Assembly: GCA_016793635.1 (NCBI GenBank)
Contig: JAEUMD010000011.1
Coordinates: 124,001-188,000 of the forward strand
Direction: 5' to 3'
Origin: Hyphomicrobiaceae bacterium
Lineage (GTDB): Bacteria > Pseudomonadota > Alphaproteobacteria > Rhizobiales > Hyphomicrobiaceae
DNA length: 64,000 nucleotides
Shown piece after piece: positions 7,582 to 15,680 of the stretch. Within the stretch, counting starts at the first letter, position 1, and every line of letters starts with the position of its first letter. Made by a program: the position numbers and the translations under genes. Below the pieces are notes generated by a model that was not told the DNA's origin, made no database searches, and worked only from the letters and a program-made list of their open reading frames with translations.

Positions 7582-8526
7582 ATGAACGAGACGCTGTTGC
7601 GGATGGGGACAGGGGTTCCCCTCGGCCGGTCGCCGCGCATCGCCCTTTTCGTCGAGGAGGGCGGCGGCGACTGGCACGCGCGCCAACTCAAGGCGGCCAT
7701 GGAGGAGCGCGGCGCGCGCGTCGTCGTCACCACACTCAAGGCCTGTGCGTTCGATACGCGCCTCGCCTCCGGCATTGACATCCCGGGATTCGATGGCCTC
7801 CTGCCCGACGGCGCGTTCGTTCGCTCGGTTTCGACCGGCAGTCTGGAGCAGATCACGCTTCGGCTCGGCATCCTGCATGCGTTGCGGGAATGCGGTGTCC
7901 GGGTGTGGAATGATGCCCGCGTGATCGAGCGCTGCGTCGACAAATCGACCGCCACGTTCCTGTTCCAGAAAGCTGGCCTGCCGGTGCCGCCGACGCGCGC
8001 GGCGGAAGGTATCGCGACGGCGCGGCGGTTCCTTGCGGAGATGGCGCATCCGATCGTCGTAAAGCCGCTGTTTGGCAGCCAGGGCAACGGCGTCACCCGC
8101 GTCGCAAACGAGAGCGAGCTGCCGCCAGCCGATGCGGTGGGCGACGTCTACTACACACAGCGCTACCTTCGCCGCACCGACGCGACGGAGTTCATGGACT
8201 GGCGCGTGTTCGTCTCGCGCGGCCGGGTGCTCGCCGCCATGGCCCGCGTTGGCGAGACGTGGATCACCAATATCCATCAGGGCGCGACGGCAACGGCGCT
8301 GGCAGACGACGCGGAACAGATGGAGCAGATGTCACTCAGGGCGGCGGCCGCCATCGGCGCCGATTATGCTGGTGTCGACCTGATCCGCGACGAGGCTGGC
8401 CGGCTGCTCGTGCTCGAAATCAACTCCAATCCGGCATGGAAGGGCCTGCAGAGCGTCACCACGGCGAATATCGCGGTATCTCTCGCCGAAGATTTCCTAT
8501 CCGCCCTCGCCGAGCCCGTCGCATGA
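7582..8526 (+). CDS. RimK-type ATP-grasp ligase (Orf5-like, MfnD/MptN-related)
   Basis: 314 residues with the RimK/MptN-type ATP-grasp domain. Visible motifs are VVKPLFGSQGNGVTRV (phosphate-binding loop, about 158-173), MDWRVFVSRGRV, and the C-terminal metal-binding VLEINSNPAWKGLQ (about 282-295). Relatives in methanogens are alpha- or gamma-glutamyl ligases, MptN on H4MPT and MfnD on tyramine in methanofuran. The order mch, this gene, CitG-like gene, fae is the mch-orf5-orf7-fae order known from methylotrophs. A ligase role in methylofuran or H4MPT assembly is likely; the exact substrate cannot be read from sequence. Its last codon and stop overlap the next start (ATGA). Confidence 0.82.
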   Translation: MNETLLRMGTGVPLGRSPRIALFVEEGGGDWHARQLKAAMEERGARVVVTTLKACAFDTRLASGIDIPGFDGLLPDGAFVRSVSTGSLEQITLRLGILHALRECGVRVWNDARVIERCVDKSTATFLFQKAGLPVPPTRAAEGIATARRFLAEMAHPIVVKPLFGSQGNGVTRVANESELPPADAVGDVYYTQRYLRRTDATEFMDWRVFVSRGRVLAAMARVGETWITNIHQGATATALADDAEQMEQMSLRAAAAIGADYAGVDLIRDEAGRLLVLEINSNPAWKGLQSVTTANIAVSLAEDFLSALAEPVA

Positions 8527-9428
8527 GCGCGTCGCGCACGCCGCTCGACCCGGATGCAATCGCTTCGGCATTCGTCGCCGCCTGCCGCGCCGAGCTCACT
8601 GCGTTGAAGCCCGGAAATGTCCACGTCCACGCCGCGGGCCATGGCATGGAGGTCGCGCACTTTCTGAACGCGGCCGACGCTGCCGCCGAGTTCGTCGCCG
8701 AGCCCGCCCTGTCATTCGGCATGCGCGTGCGCGCCGCTGTCGGCAACAGCATGGCGGCCGCCGGATGCAATACAAATCTCGGCATCATCCTGCTCTGCGT
8801 ACCGCTGGCGGCTGCCGCCATGCTCGATGCGGGCGAAGCCTCGCTGGCCGAGCGCATGGCGCACGTCCTCGGTGGCCTCGACTCCTCCGACGCCTATCAC
8901 GTCTTCGCCGCCATACGCGCCGCCAATCCGGGGGGGCTCGGTAGGAGCGAGACGGCGGACGTGGCGGCCCCGCCAGCGATCGGCCTCGTCGAGGCGATGC
9001 GTCTCGCCGCCGCCCGCGACCGCATCGCCGCCGCTTATGCGAACCGGTTCCGCGACCTGATCGAGGACCACATTCCAGATTTGCGCCGCATCGAAGCACG
9101 CGCCGGTGAGGCTGAGGGCGTCACGCGCGACGACATTGTCGCCACCCTCTACATGTCACTACTCTCTCGGTTTCCCGACAGCCATATCCGCCGCAAGTTC
9201 GGCTTCGAGGTGGCGTCCCACGTCCAGCGCCTGGCCCGCTCGGCGCGTCCCTCGTGGCACCCTCTGGTGCGCCCGCAAGCCTATCCTGCCTTGCTCGCAC
9301 TCGACACGCTGCTCAAGGAGAACGGGTGGAACCCCGGAACGAGCGCGGACTTTACCGTCGCTACACTCTTCGCATCCGACTTGGCGCAACGGGGCGGCTT
9401 TAGCCTCTTGTCTAACGTCGCGTCCTAG
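8523..9428 (+). CDS. CitG-like (triphosphoribosyl-dephospho-CoA synthase family) protein, Orf7 position
   Basis: 301 residues beginning at the ATGA overlap with the previous gene. It has CitG/MdcB family features: ELTALKPGNVHVHAAGHGM near residue 21-39, CNTNLGIILLCVPLAAA around 85-101 and LGGLDSSDAYHVFAAIRAANPGGLG. CitG transfers a triphosphoribosyl group from ATP to dephospho-CoA, but there is no citrate or malonate lyase here. In H4MPT clusters this gene (orf7) is presumed to make a phosphoribosyl intermediate or transfer for a cofactor; that is inference. It is translationally coupled to the ATP-grasp ligase, so the two proteins probably act in one pathway. Confidence 0.82.
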   Translation: MSASRTPLDPDAIASAFVAACRAELTALKPGNVHVHAAGHGMEVAHFLNAADAAAEFVAEPALSFGMRVRAAVGNSMAAAGCNTNLGIILLCVPLAAAAMLDAGEASLAERMAHVLGGLDSSDAYHVFAAIRAANPGGLGRSETADVAAPPAIGLVEAMRLAAARDRIAAAYANRFRDLIEDHIPDLRRIEARAGEAEGVTRDDIVATLYMSLLSRFPDSHIRRKFGFEVASHVQRLARSARPSWHPLVRPQAYPALLALDTLLKENGWNPGTSADFTVATLFASDLAQRGGFSLLSNVAS

Positions 9429-9440
9429 CGTTATTTAGCC

Positions 9441-9458
9441 GCGACGCACAAGCGTCGC
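9441..9458 (+). terminator. Small hairpin before fae
   Basis: GCGACGC, loop ACAA, GCGTCGC, 12 bases after the CitG-like stop and without a T-run. With 175 bases before the fae start, it suggests that fae has its own promoter downstream and that the upstream operon may end or pause here. Confidence 0.4.
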
Positions 9459-9603
9459 TATCTGGCGAACCGGATCGGTGATCAAAACACTCACCGTTCG
9501 CTGACAACTGGGATAGCTCGGGACCACAGGACGAGGCCACGGTGATGACCCCCAACGGTCAGGCCCGCCCTAGAGCTTTGGCATCAACGGAGGAAACCCA
9601 GGT

Positions 9604-10116
9604 ATGGCCAAGATCAATAAAGTCATGATTGGCGAGTCGCTGGTCGGCGATGGCAACGAGGTTGCCCACATCGACCTCATCATCGGACCGCGCGGCTCGG
9701 CTGCAGAAGTTGCGTTCTGCAACAGTCTGACGAACAACAAGGACGGCTTCACCTCGCTGCTCGCAGTGATCGCGCCGAACCTCGCCTGCAAGCCCAGCAC
9801 GATCCTCTACAACAAGGTAACCATCAAGGACGCGCGCCAGGCCGTTCAGATGTTCGGACCGGCCCAGTACGGCGTCGCCAAGGCCGTTCAGGACTCCGTC
9901 GCCGAGGGCGTGATCCCGGCCGACGAGGCTGACGACCTCTACATCTGCGTCGGCGTGTTCATCCACTGGGAAGCGGCCGACGACGCCAAGATCCAGGACT
10001 TCAACTATCGCGCGACCAAGGAAGCCATCGCCCGCGCCGTCACCGGCAAGCCGACGGCCGCCGAGGCGACCGCGCAGCGCAACTCGGCTTCGCACCCGTT
10101 CGCTGCCAAGTCTTGA
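9604..10116 (+). CDS. fae: Formaldehyde-activating enzyme
   Basis: 170 residues. Fae accelerates condensation of formaldehyde with H4MPT to methylene-H4MPT in the cytoplasm and is highly abundant in methylotrophs. Conserved blocks include [16 protein letters not shown] (His22 corresponds to the catalytic histidine usually called His17), [18 protein letters not shown] and [13 protein letters not shown]. The strong GGAGGAAA ribosome site and the separate leader fit high expression. It is the entry point for the MtdB-Mch route encoded just upstream. Confidence 0.97.
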   Translation: MAKINKVMIGESLVGDGNEVAHIDLIIGPRGSAAEVAFCNSLTNNKDGFTSLLAVIAPNLACKPSTILYNKVTIKDARQAVQMFGPAQYGVAKAVQDSVAEGVIPADEADDLYICVGVFIHWEAADDAKIQDFNYRATKEAIARAVTGKPTAAEATAQRNSASHPFAAKS

Positions 10117-10290
10117 AGCGGAAACCATCCTGGGCAGGATAGCAACAAAAACGCACCGCCTATGAAGGCGGGTCTGCTACAGCGATTGGGCCGCTTCTTC
10201 TCCGGACGCAGCAGCGGTTGAAACAAAAAGCCGCTCGCGACGGGGCTGGTGGGCGCTGACAACGCCCACCCATCATGGGCACGATAGAAA

Positions 10291-10998
10291 TCAAAGGCCG
10301 GCGACCCGCTCGAGGTCGCCGGCCTTGATCGTTCCAGAGTGAAGTGCTGTCGCGACGAGCACGGCCGAAGCCCCCGCACGGCCCAGTTCCAACAGGTCGC
10401 CCCCATCCCGCACGCCACCGGCCGCGACGATGCCGGACGTGGGTTTCGCCGCCTTGAGCTCGCGCACACGCTCGAGGTCTGGTCCTGCCTTCGCGCCGAC
10501 GGCGGCGAGCGTCATGGCGATCACCGTATCCGGCCACAGCGCGGGTGAATTCAGCAAGCCAGCCGGGCCGAGAAACCGATCGCCTTTGAAGTCGAGCGAG
10601 AGCATCCAGTCTCCGGGAGACATGGCACGCAAATCGTCCAGCGTGGCGATGCTGGTAAGCGTCTCCGAGCCGACGACCGGTGTGACGCCAGCCATCCGCG
10701 CCAACGCCGCGATGGTCGATACGCTCGCGCTGCCATCGTCGACCCAAAGCTCGATGCCGGCGATTTCGGATCGCAATGCGCAAATCGTATCGTGGTTGCG
10801 GCCCCGCCCCGCAATGCCGTCGAGATCGGCGATATAAAGCGCATCGAACGGAAAGAGGGCCAGCAGGCCGCGCGCCACGTCGAGCGGATCGGCACTTGCG
10901 CTGAGCGGCGTCTCGATCGCACGGTAGCTCTCACGGTTCCCACCCGTCGCGTGTACGACGACGCCAGCCTTGATATCGAGAACGGGTATGACGCGCAT
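10291..10998 (-). CDS. HisA/HisF-like TIM-barrel protein of the H4MPT island
   Basis: 235 residues, start MRVIPVLDIKAGVVVHA, which is the HisA-type N-terminus. The segment LYIADLDGIAGRG and the C-terminal phosphate-binding loops GIVAAGGVRDGGDL and GASAVLVATALHSG are typical of the HisA fold. It is not the histidine enzyme by context: no his genes are near, and HisA-like proteins of this kind are constant members of H4MPT gene islands. The function is unknown; an isomerase or phosphoribosyl-sugar step in cofactor synthesis is a guess. It converges on fae and shares a terminator with it. Confidence 0.8.
   Translation of the reverse strand: MRVIPVLDIKAGVVVHATGGNRESYRAIETPLSASADPLDVARGLLALFPFDALYIADLDGIAGRGRNHDTICALRSEIAGIELWVDDGSASVSTIAALARMAGVTPVVGSETLTSIATLDDLRAMSPGDWMLSLDFKGDRFLGPAGLLNSPALWPDTVIAMTLAAVGAKAGPDLERVRELKAAKPTSGIVAAGGVRDGGDLLELGRAGASAVLVATALHSGTIKAGDLERVAGL
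10294..10326. terminator. Bidirectional terminator overlapping a gene end
   Basis: An 11-bp perfect stem, GGCCGGCGACC (10296-10306) with GGTCGCCGGCC (10314-10324), flanked by AA and TT. It lies between convergent fae and the HisA-like gene, and the stem is formed by the last codons of the HisA-like gene (residues AGDLERVAGL). On the minus strand it is followed by TTTGATTTC, on the plus strand by TTGAT. It can stop transcription from both sides. Confidence 0.65.
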
Positions 10999-11052
10999 GG
11001 CCTGCGACCAGTCCTTGTGATTTGAGACACCGAAGGCTTTCCGGCGTGGAGC

Positions 11053-11058
11053 TATAAT
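11053..11058 (+). promoter_or_regulatory. Possible -10 element
   Basis: A perfect TATAAT lies about 100 bases before the ASKHA gene start in the 161-base divergent gap. No good -35 hexamer is seen at 16-18 bases, so it is only a candidate. Confidence 0.25.
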
Positions 11059-11159
11059 CCAGCGGTCAAGGGAAAAGCGAGCCCGCAAGGCGCGGCACGC
11101 GCCTGGCAACAAACCGGCGGCGGCCCGTACACGGGCGGCCCCACAGCGCGAGGCACGGC

Positions 11160-12182
11160 ATGGCGGTTATCGCAGGACTGGACGTCGGCGGCGCGCATCT
11201 CAAGGTCGCGTTGGTGGAGGATGGCCGGGTTCGCGCGGTCGAACAGTTCCTCTGCCCGTTGTGGCAAGGCCTCGATAAGCTCGACGCGGCCTTCGCCGCC
11301 GCGCGCCCGTTGCTCGCACGCGCGGACCGCTGTGCCGTGACGATGACGGGCGAGCTTTCCGACCTCTTCGAGACGCGCGAAGCAGGTGTCGCAACACTCG
11401 TCGACCGTATCGGCGACACGCTCGGAAGCGAAGTCTCTTTCTGGCTCGGCAGCCGTGGCATGGGCCGAGCCGGCGACGCACTCGCTCATCCCGCCGACGT
11501 CGGCTCGACCAATTTCCTCGCAACTGCGTCGGTCGTCGCGCGGCAACACCGAGAAGCGGTCCTGCTCGATCTCGGCTCGACGACGGCCGACATCGTGCCC
11601 GTGTCCGGCCACAAACCAGCGGCGTGCGGGTTGACGGATTGGGAGCGCCAGCGCACGGGCGAACTCGTCTACACCGGCTTCACGCGAACGGCCGTCATGG
11701 GTGTCGCGAACCGCGTGCCATTCAAAGGCGAATGGACGACGCTCGCCCGCGAATACCTCGCGACCATGGCCGACGTGCGCCGTATCCTCGGCGAACTCGA
11801 CGAGCGCTGCGACCTCCACGCGACGGCCGACGGGCGGGGAAAGAGCGTCAAGGAAAGCGTGGCGCGCTTTGCCCGCATGCTCGGCCGCGAGGCGGCAGAC
11901 GGCGATCTCGCCGACTGGCAGGCGGCGGCACGCACCGTCGCCGAACTGCAGATGCGCTCGATCCATGATGGCCTGTTGCTGGTTCTCTCGCGAACTCCGG
12001 AGGCCGCGCGCGGGCCGCTGGTCGCGGCGGGTATCGGAGCCGAAGTCGCTGCGGCCGTTGCCCTGCGCGCCGGCATGGACCCATTGACGTTCGGCGAGAT
12101 GATCGGAGCGCAAGAGGAAGTGCGGCGCGCGGCAACCCATTCGGCGCCCGCCGTCGCCGTCGCGCTTCTCGCAACGACGTGA
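11160..12182 (+). CDS. H4MPT-linked C1 pathway protein of the ASKHA/hydantoinase-A-like family (MfnF-like)
   Basis: 340 residues. The N-terminal VIAGLDVGGAHLKVALVEDG is an ASKHA nucleotide-binding phosphate loop, and a second phosphate loop VLLDLGSTTADIVPV lies near residue 138-152. This is the family regularly found with H4MPT-linked C1 transfer. In methanogens I recall a member, MfnF, joining the furan pyrophosphate to gamma-glutamyltyramine in methanofuran synthesis. With mfnB and an amino-acid-kinase gene nearby, a methylofuran condensing role is a reasonable hypothesis. It is transcribed away from the HisA-like gene. Confidence 0.78.
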   Translation: MAVIAGLDVGGAHLKVALVEDGRVRAVEQFLCPLWQGLDKLDAAFAAARPLLARADRCAVTMTGELSDLFETREAGVATLVDRIGDTLGSEVSFWLGSRGMGRAGDALAHPADVGSTNFLATASVVARQHREAVLLDLGSTTADIVPVSGHKPAACGLTDWERQRTGELVYTGFTRTAVMGVANRVPFKGEWTTLAREYLATMADVRRILGELDERCDLHATADGRGKSVKESVARFARMLGREAADGDLADWQAAARTVAELQMRSIHDGLLLVLSRTPEAARGPLVAAGIGAEVAAAVALRAGMDPLTFGEMIGAQEEVRRAATHSAPAVAVALLATT

Positions 12183-12278
12183 CGTCACGCTGCCCGGCTG
12201 TCGCGAAACGATCGAGGTGATGGGAACACCAACCGATCGACGCCCGCTCTACCCGGCCGTTGGCAAGCTGGCGCGGGC

Positions 12279-12863
12279 TCACATCTTGCGGGCCGCCGAT
12301 GTCTCTCCACGCCGCCACGCTTCGACGCGCTCCATCAGCCAGCCCCATGCTTCGAGCTCGTGTTCGCCGGCGGTCTTGTCGATGGAAATCCGCAGGTAGG
12401 CGATTTCGCTGTCCAGCTTTTCGGGCGGCAGCATGTGGAGGCGCGTGACGAGAACCGCCGCCTCGATCACGGCCGCCTGAGCGCGGTTGAAGCCGCGCCA
12501 CGGCCGTTCGTTGTGTACTCCATCCACGCGGCAGATGAAGCGCGGGCGTTGCGGGTCGTCCTCCCGCTCCTCGACCGTCATGTCCCAGGTGCTGAGCGCT
12601 TCGCGCAGGGCGGCACGGCGGCCGTCGTCACGGGCGACAAGCGGCCAGTCGCGACGCCCCGTGACGCAGCCCGCGAAAACGCGCACGTCGTCGATGTGGT
12701 TCGCTACCGCCAAGCCCGAGGCGAGCAGATTGTCCAGCGTGCGCGAAGGCCGGAACGGCGCGACGATCCACCGGTCTCCCCTTTGGATCAGCCCGAGCGG
12801 CGCGATGTGAACGTTGCCCGTGGCATCGACGGTGGTGACGATCGTCTCGGCGATATATGGCAT
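12279..12863 (-). CDS. DUF447 family protein (flavin-reductase-like split barrel)
   Basis: 194 residues starting MPYIAETIVTTVDATGNVHIAPLG. The start is 13 bases after the upstream stop with GGAG before it. The segment HIAPLGLIQRGDRWIVAPFRPSRTLDNL resembles the FMN-binding split barrel of flavin reductase-like proteins, and GFNRAQAAVIEAAVLVTRLHMLP is conserved in DUF447. Members occur almost only in organisms with H4MPT or methanofuran. No activity is known to me. It is the last gene of the minus-strand cofactor operon. Confidence 0.75.
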   Translation of the reverse strand: MPYIAETIVTTVDATGNVHIAPLGLIQRGDRWIVAPFRPSRTLDNLLASGLAVANHIDDVRVFAGCVTGRRDWPLVARDDGRRAALREALSTWDMTVEEREDDPQRPRFICRVDGVHNERPWRGFNRAQAAVIEAAVLVTRLHMLPPEKLDSEIAYLRISIDKTAGEHELEAWGWLMERVEAWRRGETSAARKM

Positions 12864-12876
12864 CGCGCCCGCTCCA

Positions 12877-14373
12877 TCAGCTCTTGTCGCCATCGGCCGG
12901 CGGCGACACGCCCTCGACCGACGCCGCTTCGTCCGCGCCTGCATCCGCCGCCGCACGCTCGGCCTCTCGCCTCAGTGCCGCCTCCCGCGCCTTCTCCTTC
13001 AACGTCGCGCCCTCGACCGCATGCCGGGAGAGGTCTTCAGCGCGCTTGTCGGCGGCGGCGCCCCAATCGAGCGATTGGTCCTGTACGTAACGCTTGCCGA
13101 GCAGGTGGGCCATCTCTGCCTTGGCCAGTTCATAGCCGAGGTAGAACGCATGCGCCGCATCATCGCCGACGGCGAGCTTGGGAAAGAGCCCGAAGGGCTC
13201 GCCCGAGACGAGATGCCGGTCGCGATTGAAGATGTGAACGCCATCCGTGCCCACCGCGATTCTGTAGTTGAGGTCGCGCACCGCATTGGCGCTCTCGGCG
13301 ATCTCCTCGGGCGATTGGGGATATGGGATGAGGTCGTGAAGCGAAAGAAGCCCGCCGCCGTAGCCCTTCGGCAGCGCGCCGTCCTCCTTGGCGCGGAACA
13401 TCAAACGGCGGGCGGCATCGTGCTCCTCAACCGTACGTCGCGTGTGCGGCGAGACCTGAACGATGAGGACGTTGCGGATCGAAAGCTCCGAGCAGATGCC
13501 GGCGAGCAGCGCCGTGACACCCTGGCTGTCTGCGTCCGTCAGCTCGGTGAGATTGCCGGTTCCCATCAAGATCTCGACATGGGGGCGGAGGCGCCGCAGC
13601 TCCGCGTATCGCTCGAGCGAGGCCGTAAATCCGAAATGAATAGGGTCGAGCACGGGATCGGCGATATGCGCCATGCCACGGGCTTCAGCCGCGTCGATTG
13701 CGCGGAGCAGGGACGGAAGATCCCCGTGCGGGCGCGGAACCAGGATCGGCACGCACGCCGTTCCAACGATGGCGTCTAGGCTCGTCTCGTCGAGGCTCAA
13801 AACGTAGTCGGCACCGGCGCGTGCCGCGCGTTGCAGTTCGGCGACGTCGCCGCTGTCGGCGCTGACGGTCATACCCTCCGCCTTGAGCCGGCGCACAACC
13901 TCTTCGAGATGCGGAAACGGCGTGTCGGGCTGGCAACCGATGTCGATCACGTCGGCGCCCGCGGCCCGGTGCCGGCGCGCGCGGGCCACCAACTCGTCGA
14001 CGCCCAGGGCTGGAGCCTCGACGATCTCGGCGAAAATTCTCAAGTCGTGGCGCGTCAAGTCCGGCGGCTTGCCGCCCCGGCCGAGGTATTGCGGCAGATC
14101 CACGATCTCATCGGGGCCGCGTTCAAACGGCACGCCGTAATGCGCCCCGAGGCTTCCAAGATCCATGCGCGAGCGACCCGGCACAATGACGCGATCGACG
14201 CCCTCGATGCGCGGAATACGGTTGCGGATGATCGCTTCCGTCATCAGCGCCGCCACCTTGATGCCAATGTTGGCGATGCGCCAGGACCCGGCCGGCAAGC
14301 CAGCCTCGGCGAGCGTCGTTCCCAGGCGGGCCTCGGCCAGCCGACCGGTCAGAAATAAAAGCGTTTCCGCCAT
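12877..14373 (-). CDS. Dihydropteroate-synthase-like protein (DUF6513 type)
   Basis: 498 residues starting MAETLLFLTGRLAEARL after GAGGTGGAG. The centre holds the pterin-binding TIM-barrel motif GADVIDIGCQPDTPFPHLEEVVRRLKAEG, equivalent to the DHPS GADIIDIGGxST segment. The C-terminal part has YRIAVGTDGVHIFNRD, then an Ala/Glu-rich tail. In H4MPT makers a DHPS-like enzyme is expected to couple hydroxymethyl-dihydropterin pyrophosphate to the ribofuranosylaniline phosphate made by beta-RFAP synthase. This gene is the best candidate in the window for that step, but the assignment is inference. It is longer than ordinary FolP (about 280 residues). Confidence 0.8.
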   Translation of the reverse strand: MAETLLFLTGRLAEARLGTTLAEAGLPAGSWRIANIGIKVAALMTEAIIRNRIPRIEGVDRVIVPGRSRMDLGSLGAHYGVPFERGPDEIVDLPQYLGRGGKPPDLTRHDLRIFAEIVEAPALGVDELVARARRHRAAGADVIDIGCQPDTPFPHLEEVVRRLKAEGMTVSADSGDVAELQRAARAGADYVLSLDETSLDAIVGTACVPILVPRPHGDLPSLLRAIDAAEARGMAHIADPVLDPIHFGFTASLERYAELRRLRPHVEILMGTGNLTELTDADSQGVTALLAGICSELSIRNVLIVQVSPHTRRTVEEHDAARRLMFRAKEDGALPKGYGGGLLSLHDLIPYPQSPEEIAESANAVRDLNYRIAVGTDGVHIFNRDRHLVSGEPFGLFPKLAVGDDAAHAFYLGYELAKAEMAHLLGKRYVQDQSLDWGAAADKRAEDLSRHAVEGATLKEKAREAALRREAERAAADAGADEAASVEGVSPPADGDKS

Positions 14374-14443
14374 GAACTCCACCTCGAGCGGAAATTGCGA
14401 GTGGCCGACGCGCTGGCCGTCGTCGGGCGGCCGCGCGACGGCG

Positions 14444-15166
14444 CTACTGGCGCGGTGGCGAGGGCGTTGCCGGCGGCGCGCGGCGGGAGATGCGGCGGGG
14501 GCGGATGTCGCGCTGCGCGGGCCGGCGGGCCTTGCCGGAAACCGGTGCCGTCGCGCAGCAGATCTCGGCCAGCTCGCGCTCCTCCCCCGGACCGATGATG
14601 CGGAACGAGATGTCGGCACGCGCGACGATGTTGGCGAACTCCGGATCGACAACACCCTCGGCGGCAAGCGCGGCCGCCGCCGCCCCCGTACCGACACGGC
14701 GCGACTTGACCAGTACGACCGCCTGGAATCCGAGCCTCTCGGCGAGTCGGGCCGCGAGCCCGTCCGACGTGATGGACCAGTTCTCGGGGATCGCGCTGTC
14801 GGTCGCACACATCCGTGTCGGCAGCCAGATCGGGATGACATTGGCGCGCAGCGATTTGCGGATCTCGGCGATGGTCTCGACCGCGACGAAGCGGCTCTGC
14901 AGATCCTCGATCAAAAGCCCCGTCTGATGCATGGCGAGCAGCGCCATGGCATGCGCCGTCCGGTCGGAAACCTCGTGGCGGCTCTGGGCCTTGCGCACTT
15001 CATCCGCGAACCCCCCGCCGCCCGGCACGATGACGATGCCGCGCCGTGAGCGCGCGAGCGTGGACGCGATGCCGGCGAGACGGCCGCCGCTCAGCAGCGA
15101 GCCGCCGATCTTGACGACCAGCGGTTCGGGCCTCAGGCGCTCGCGGCTGTCAACGAAGGCGGTCAC
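14444..15166 (-). CDS. Amino-acid-kinase-fold protein (MfnE-like candidate)
   Basis: 240 residues with a GTG start. The N-terminal LVVKIGGSLLSGGRL and VIVPGGGGFADEVRK are the phosphate- and ATP-binding signatures of the amino acid kinase fold (uridylate, acetylglutamate and aspartate kinases); SDGLAARLAERLGFQAVVLVKS is the second typical block. The last 30 residues are Arg/Pro-rich and probably disordered. It overlaps folB by 17 bases. MfnE of methanogens, which pyrophosphorylates the aminomethylfuran phosphate, belongs to the same fold; with mfnB two genes upstream this is the favoured role. Another small kinase of the pathway is possible. Confidence 0.72.
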   Translation of the reverse strand: MTAFVDSRERLRPEPLVVKIGGSLLSGGRLAGIASTLARSRRGIVIVPGGGGFADEVRKAQSRHEVSDRTAHAMALLAMHQTGLLIEDLQSRFVAVETIAEIRKSLRANVIPIWLPTRMCATDSAIPENWSITSDGLAARLAERLGFQAVVLVKSRRVGTGAAAAALAAEGVVDPEFANIVARADISFRIIGPGEERELAEICCATAPVSGKARRPAQRDIRPRRISRRAPPATPSPPRQ

Positions 15167-15584
15167 TTTGCCTCTCGCGTCTCAAGGGACGAACGATCTC
15201 CACACCGACTGCGGCCGGGCCACGCTCGAGCTTCTCGATACGAACGCGGACCGTTGCGATGCGCGTGTCGGCGAGGCACCGCTCGGCGATCCGCTCGGCT
15301 AGCGTCTCGACCAGGTTGATATGCCCCTCGTCGACGATTGCCCGGATGATCTTCAATATATCGTCGTAAGAAGGCACTTCGGCAATCTCATCGTGCAGCG
15401 CGGCGCCGGAGGCCACCACCTCGGCCTCGACGCTGAAGCCGACGCGCTGCGTGATGCCCTGCTCCTCGGCGTAAACGCCGATATGAACGGGAAGCACCCA
15501 ATCGCGAATGAAGATCCTGTCGCGCGGCGTTTCCTCGATCGCCCGCTGCATCGCGCGTCCGGCAAGTACCGCCATCTCCGCCAT
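15150..15584 (-). CDS. folB: Dihydroneopterin aldolase
   Basis: 144 residues from MAEMAV; AGGAG lies upstream of that ATG. A start eight codons earlier is possible. FolB splits 7,8-dihydroneopterin to 6-hydroxymethyl-dihydropterin and glycolaldehyde. Motifs: DRIFIRDWVLPVHIGVYAEEQ at the N-terminus (Glu of the EEQ active site), VPSYDDILKIIRAIV with the conserved Tyr, and HINLVETLAERIAERCL. The C-terminal VRVRIEKLERGPAAVGVEIVR includes the catalytic Lys. Its place between mfnB and the DHPS-like gene suggests it feeds pterin into H4MPT. Confidence 0.92.
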   Translation of the reverse strand: MAEMAVLAGRAMQRAIEETPRDRIFIRDWVLPVHIGVYAEEQGITQRVGFSVEAEVVASGAALHDEIAEVPSYDDILKIIRAIVDEGHINLVETLAERIAERCLADTRIATVRVRIEKLERGPAAVGVEIVRPLRRERQSDRLR

Positions 15585-15680
15585 CGTGCGTGTCTCCTGC
15601 ACCTGCATTGCGCGGTGCCACGTTCTTCTCGTTGCTTGACCGCAGCCATCGCCCGGCCGTCCCGCATGCCCGCCGCCGCG

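Noticed and set aside
6514-8277. 587-residue minus-strand frame opposite mch
   Set aside because: Shadow of the mch and ATP-grasp genes on the opposite strand, with no motifs.
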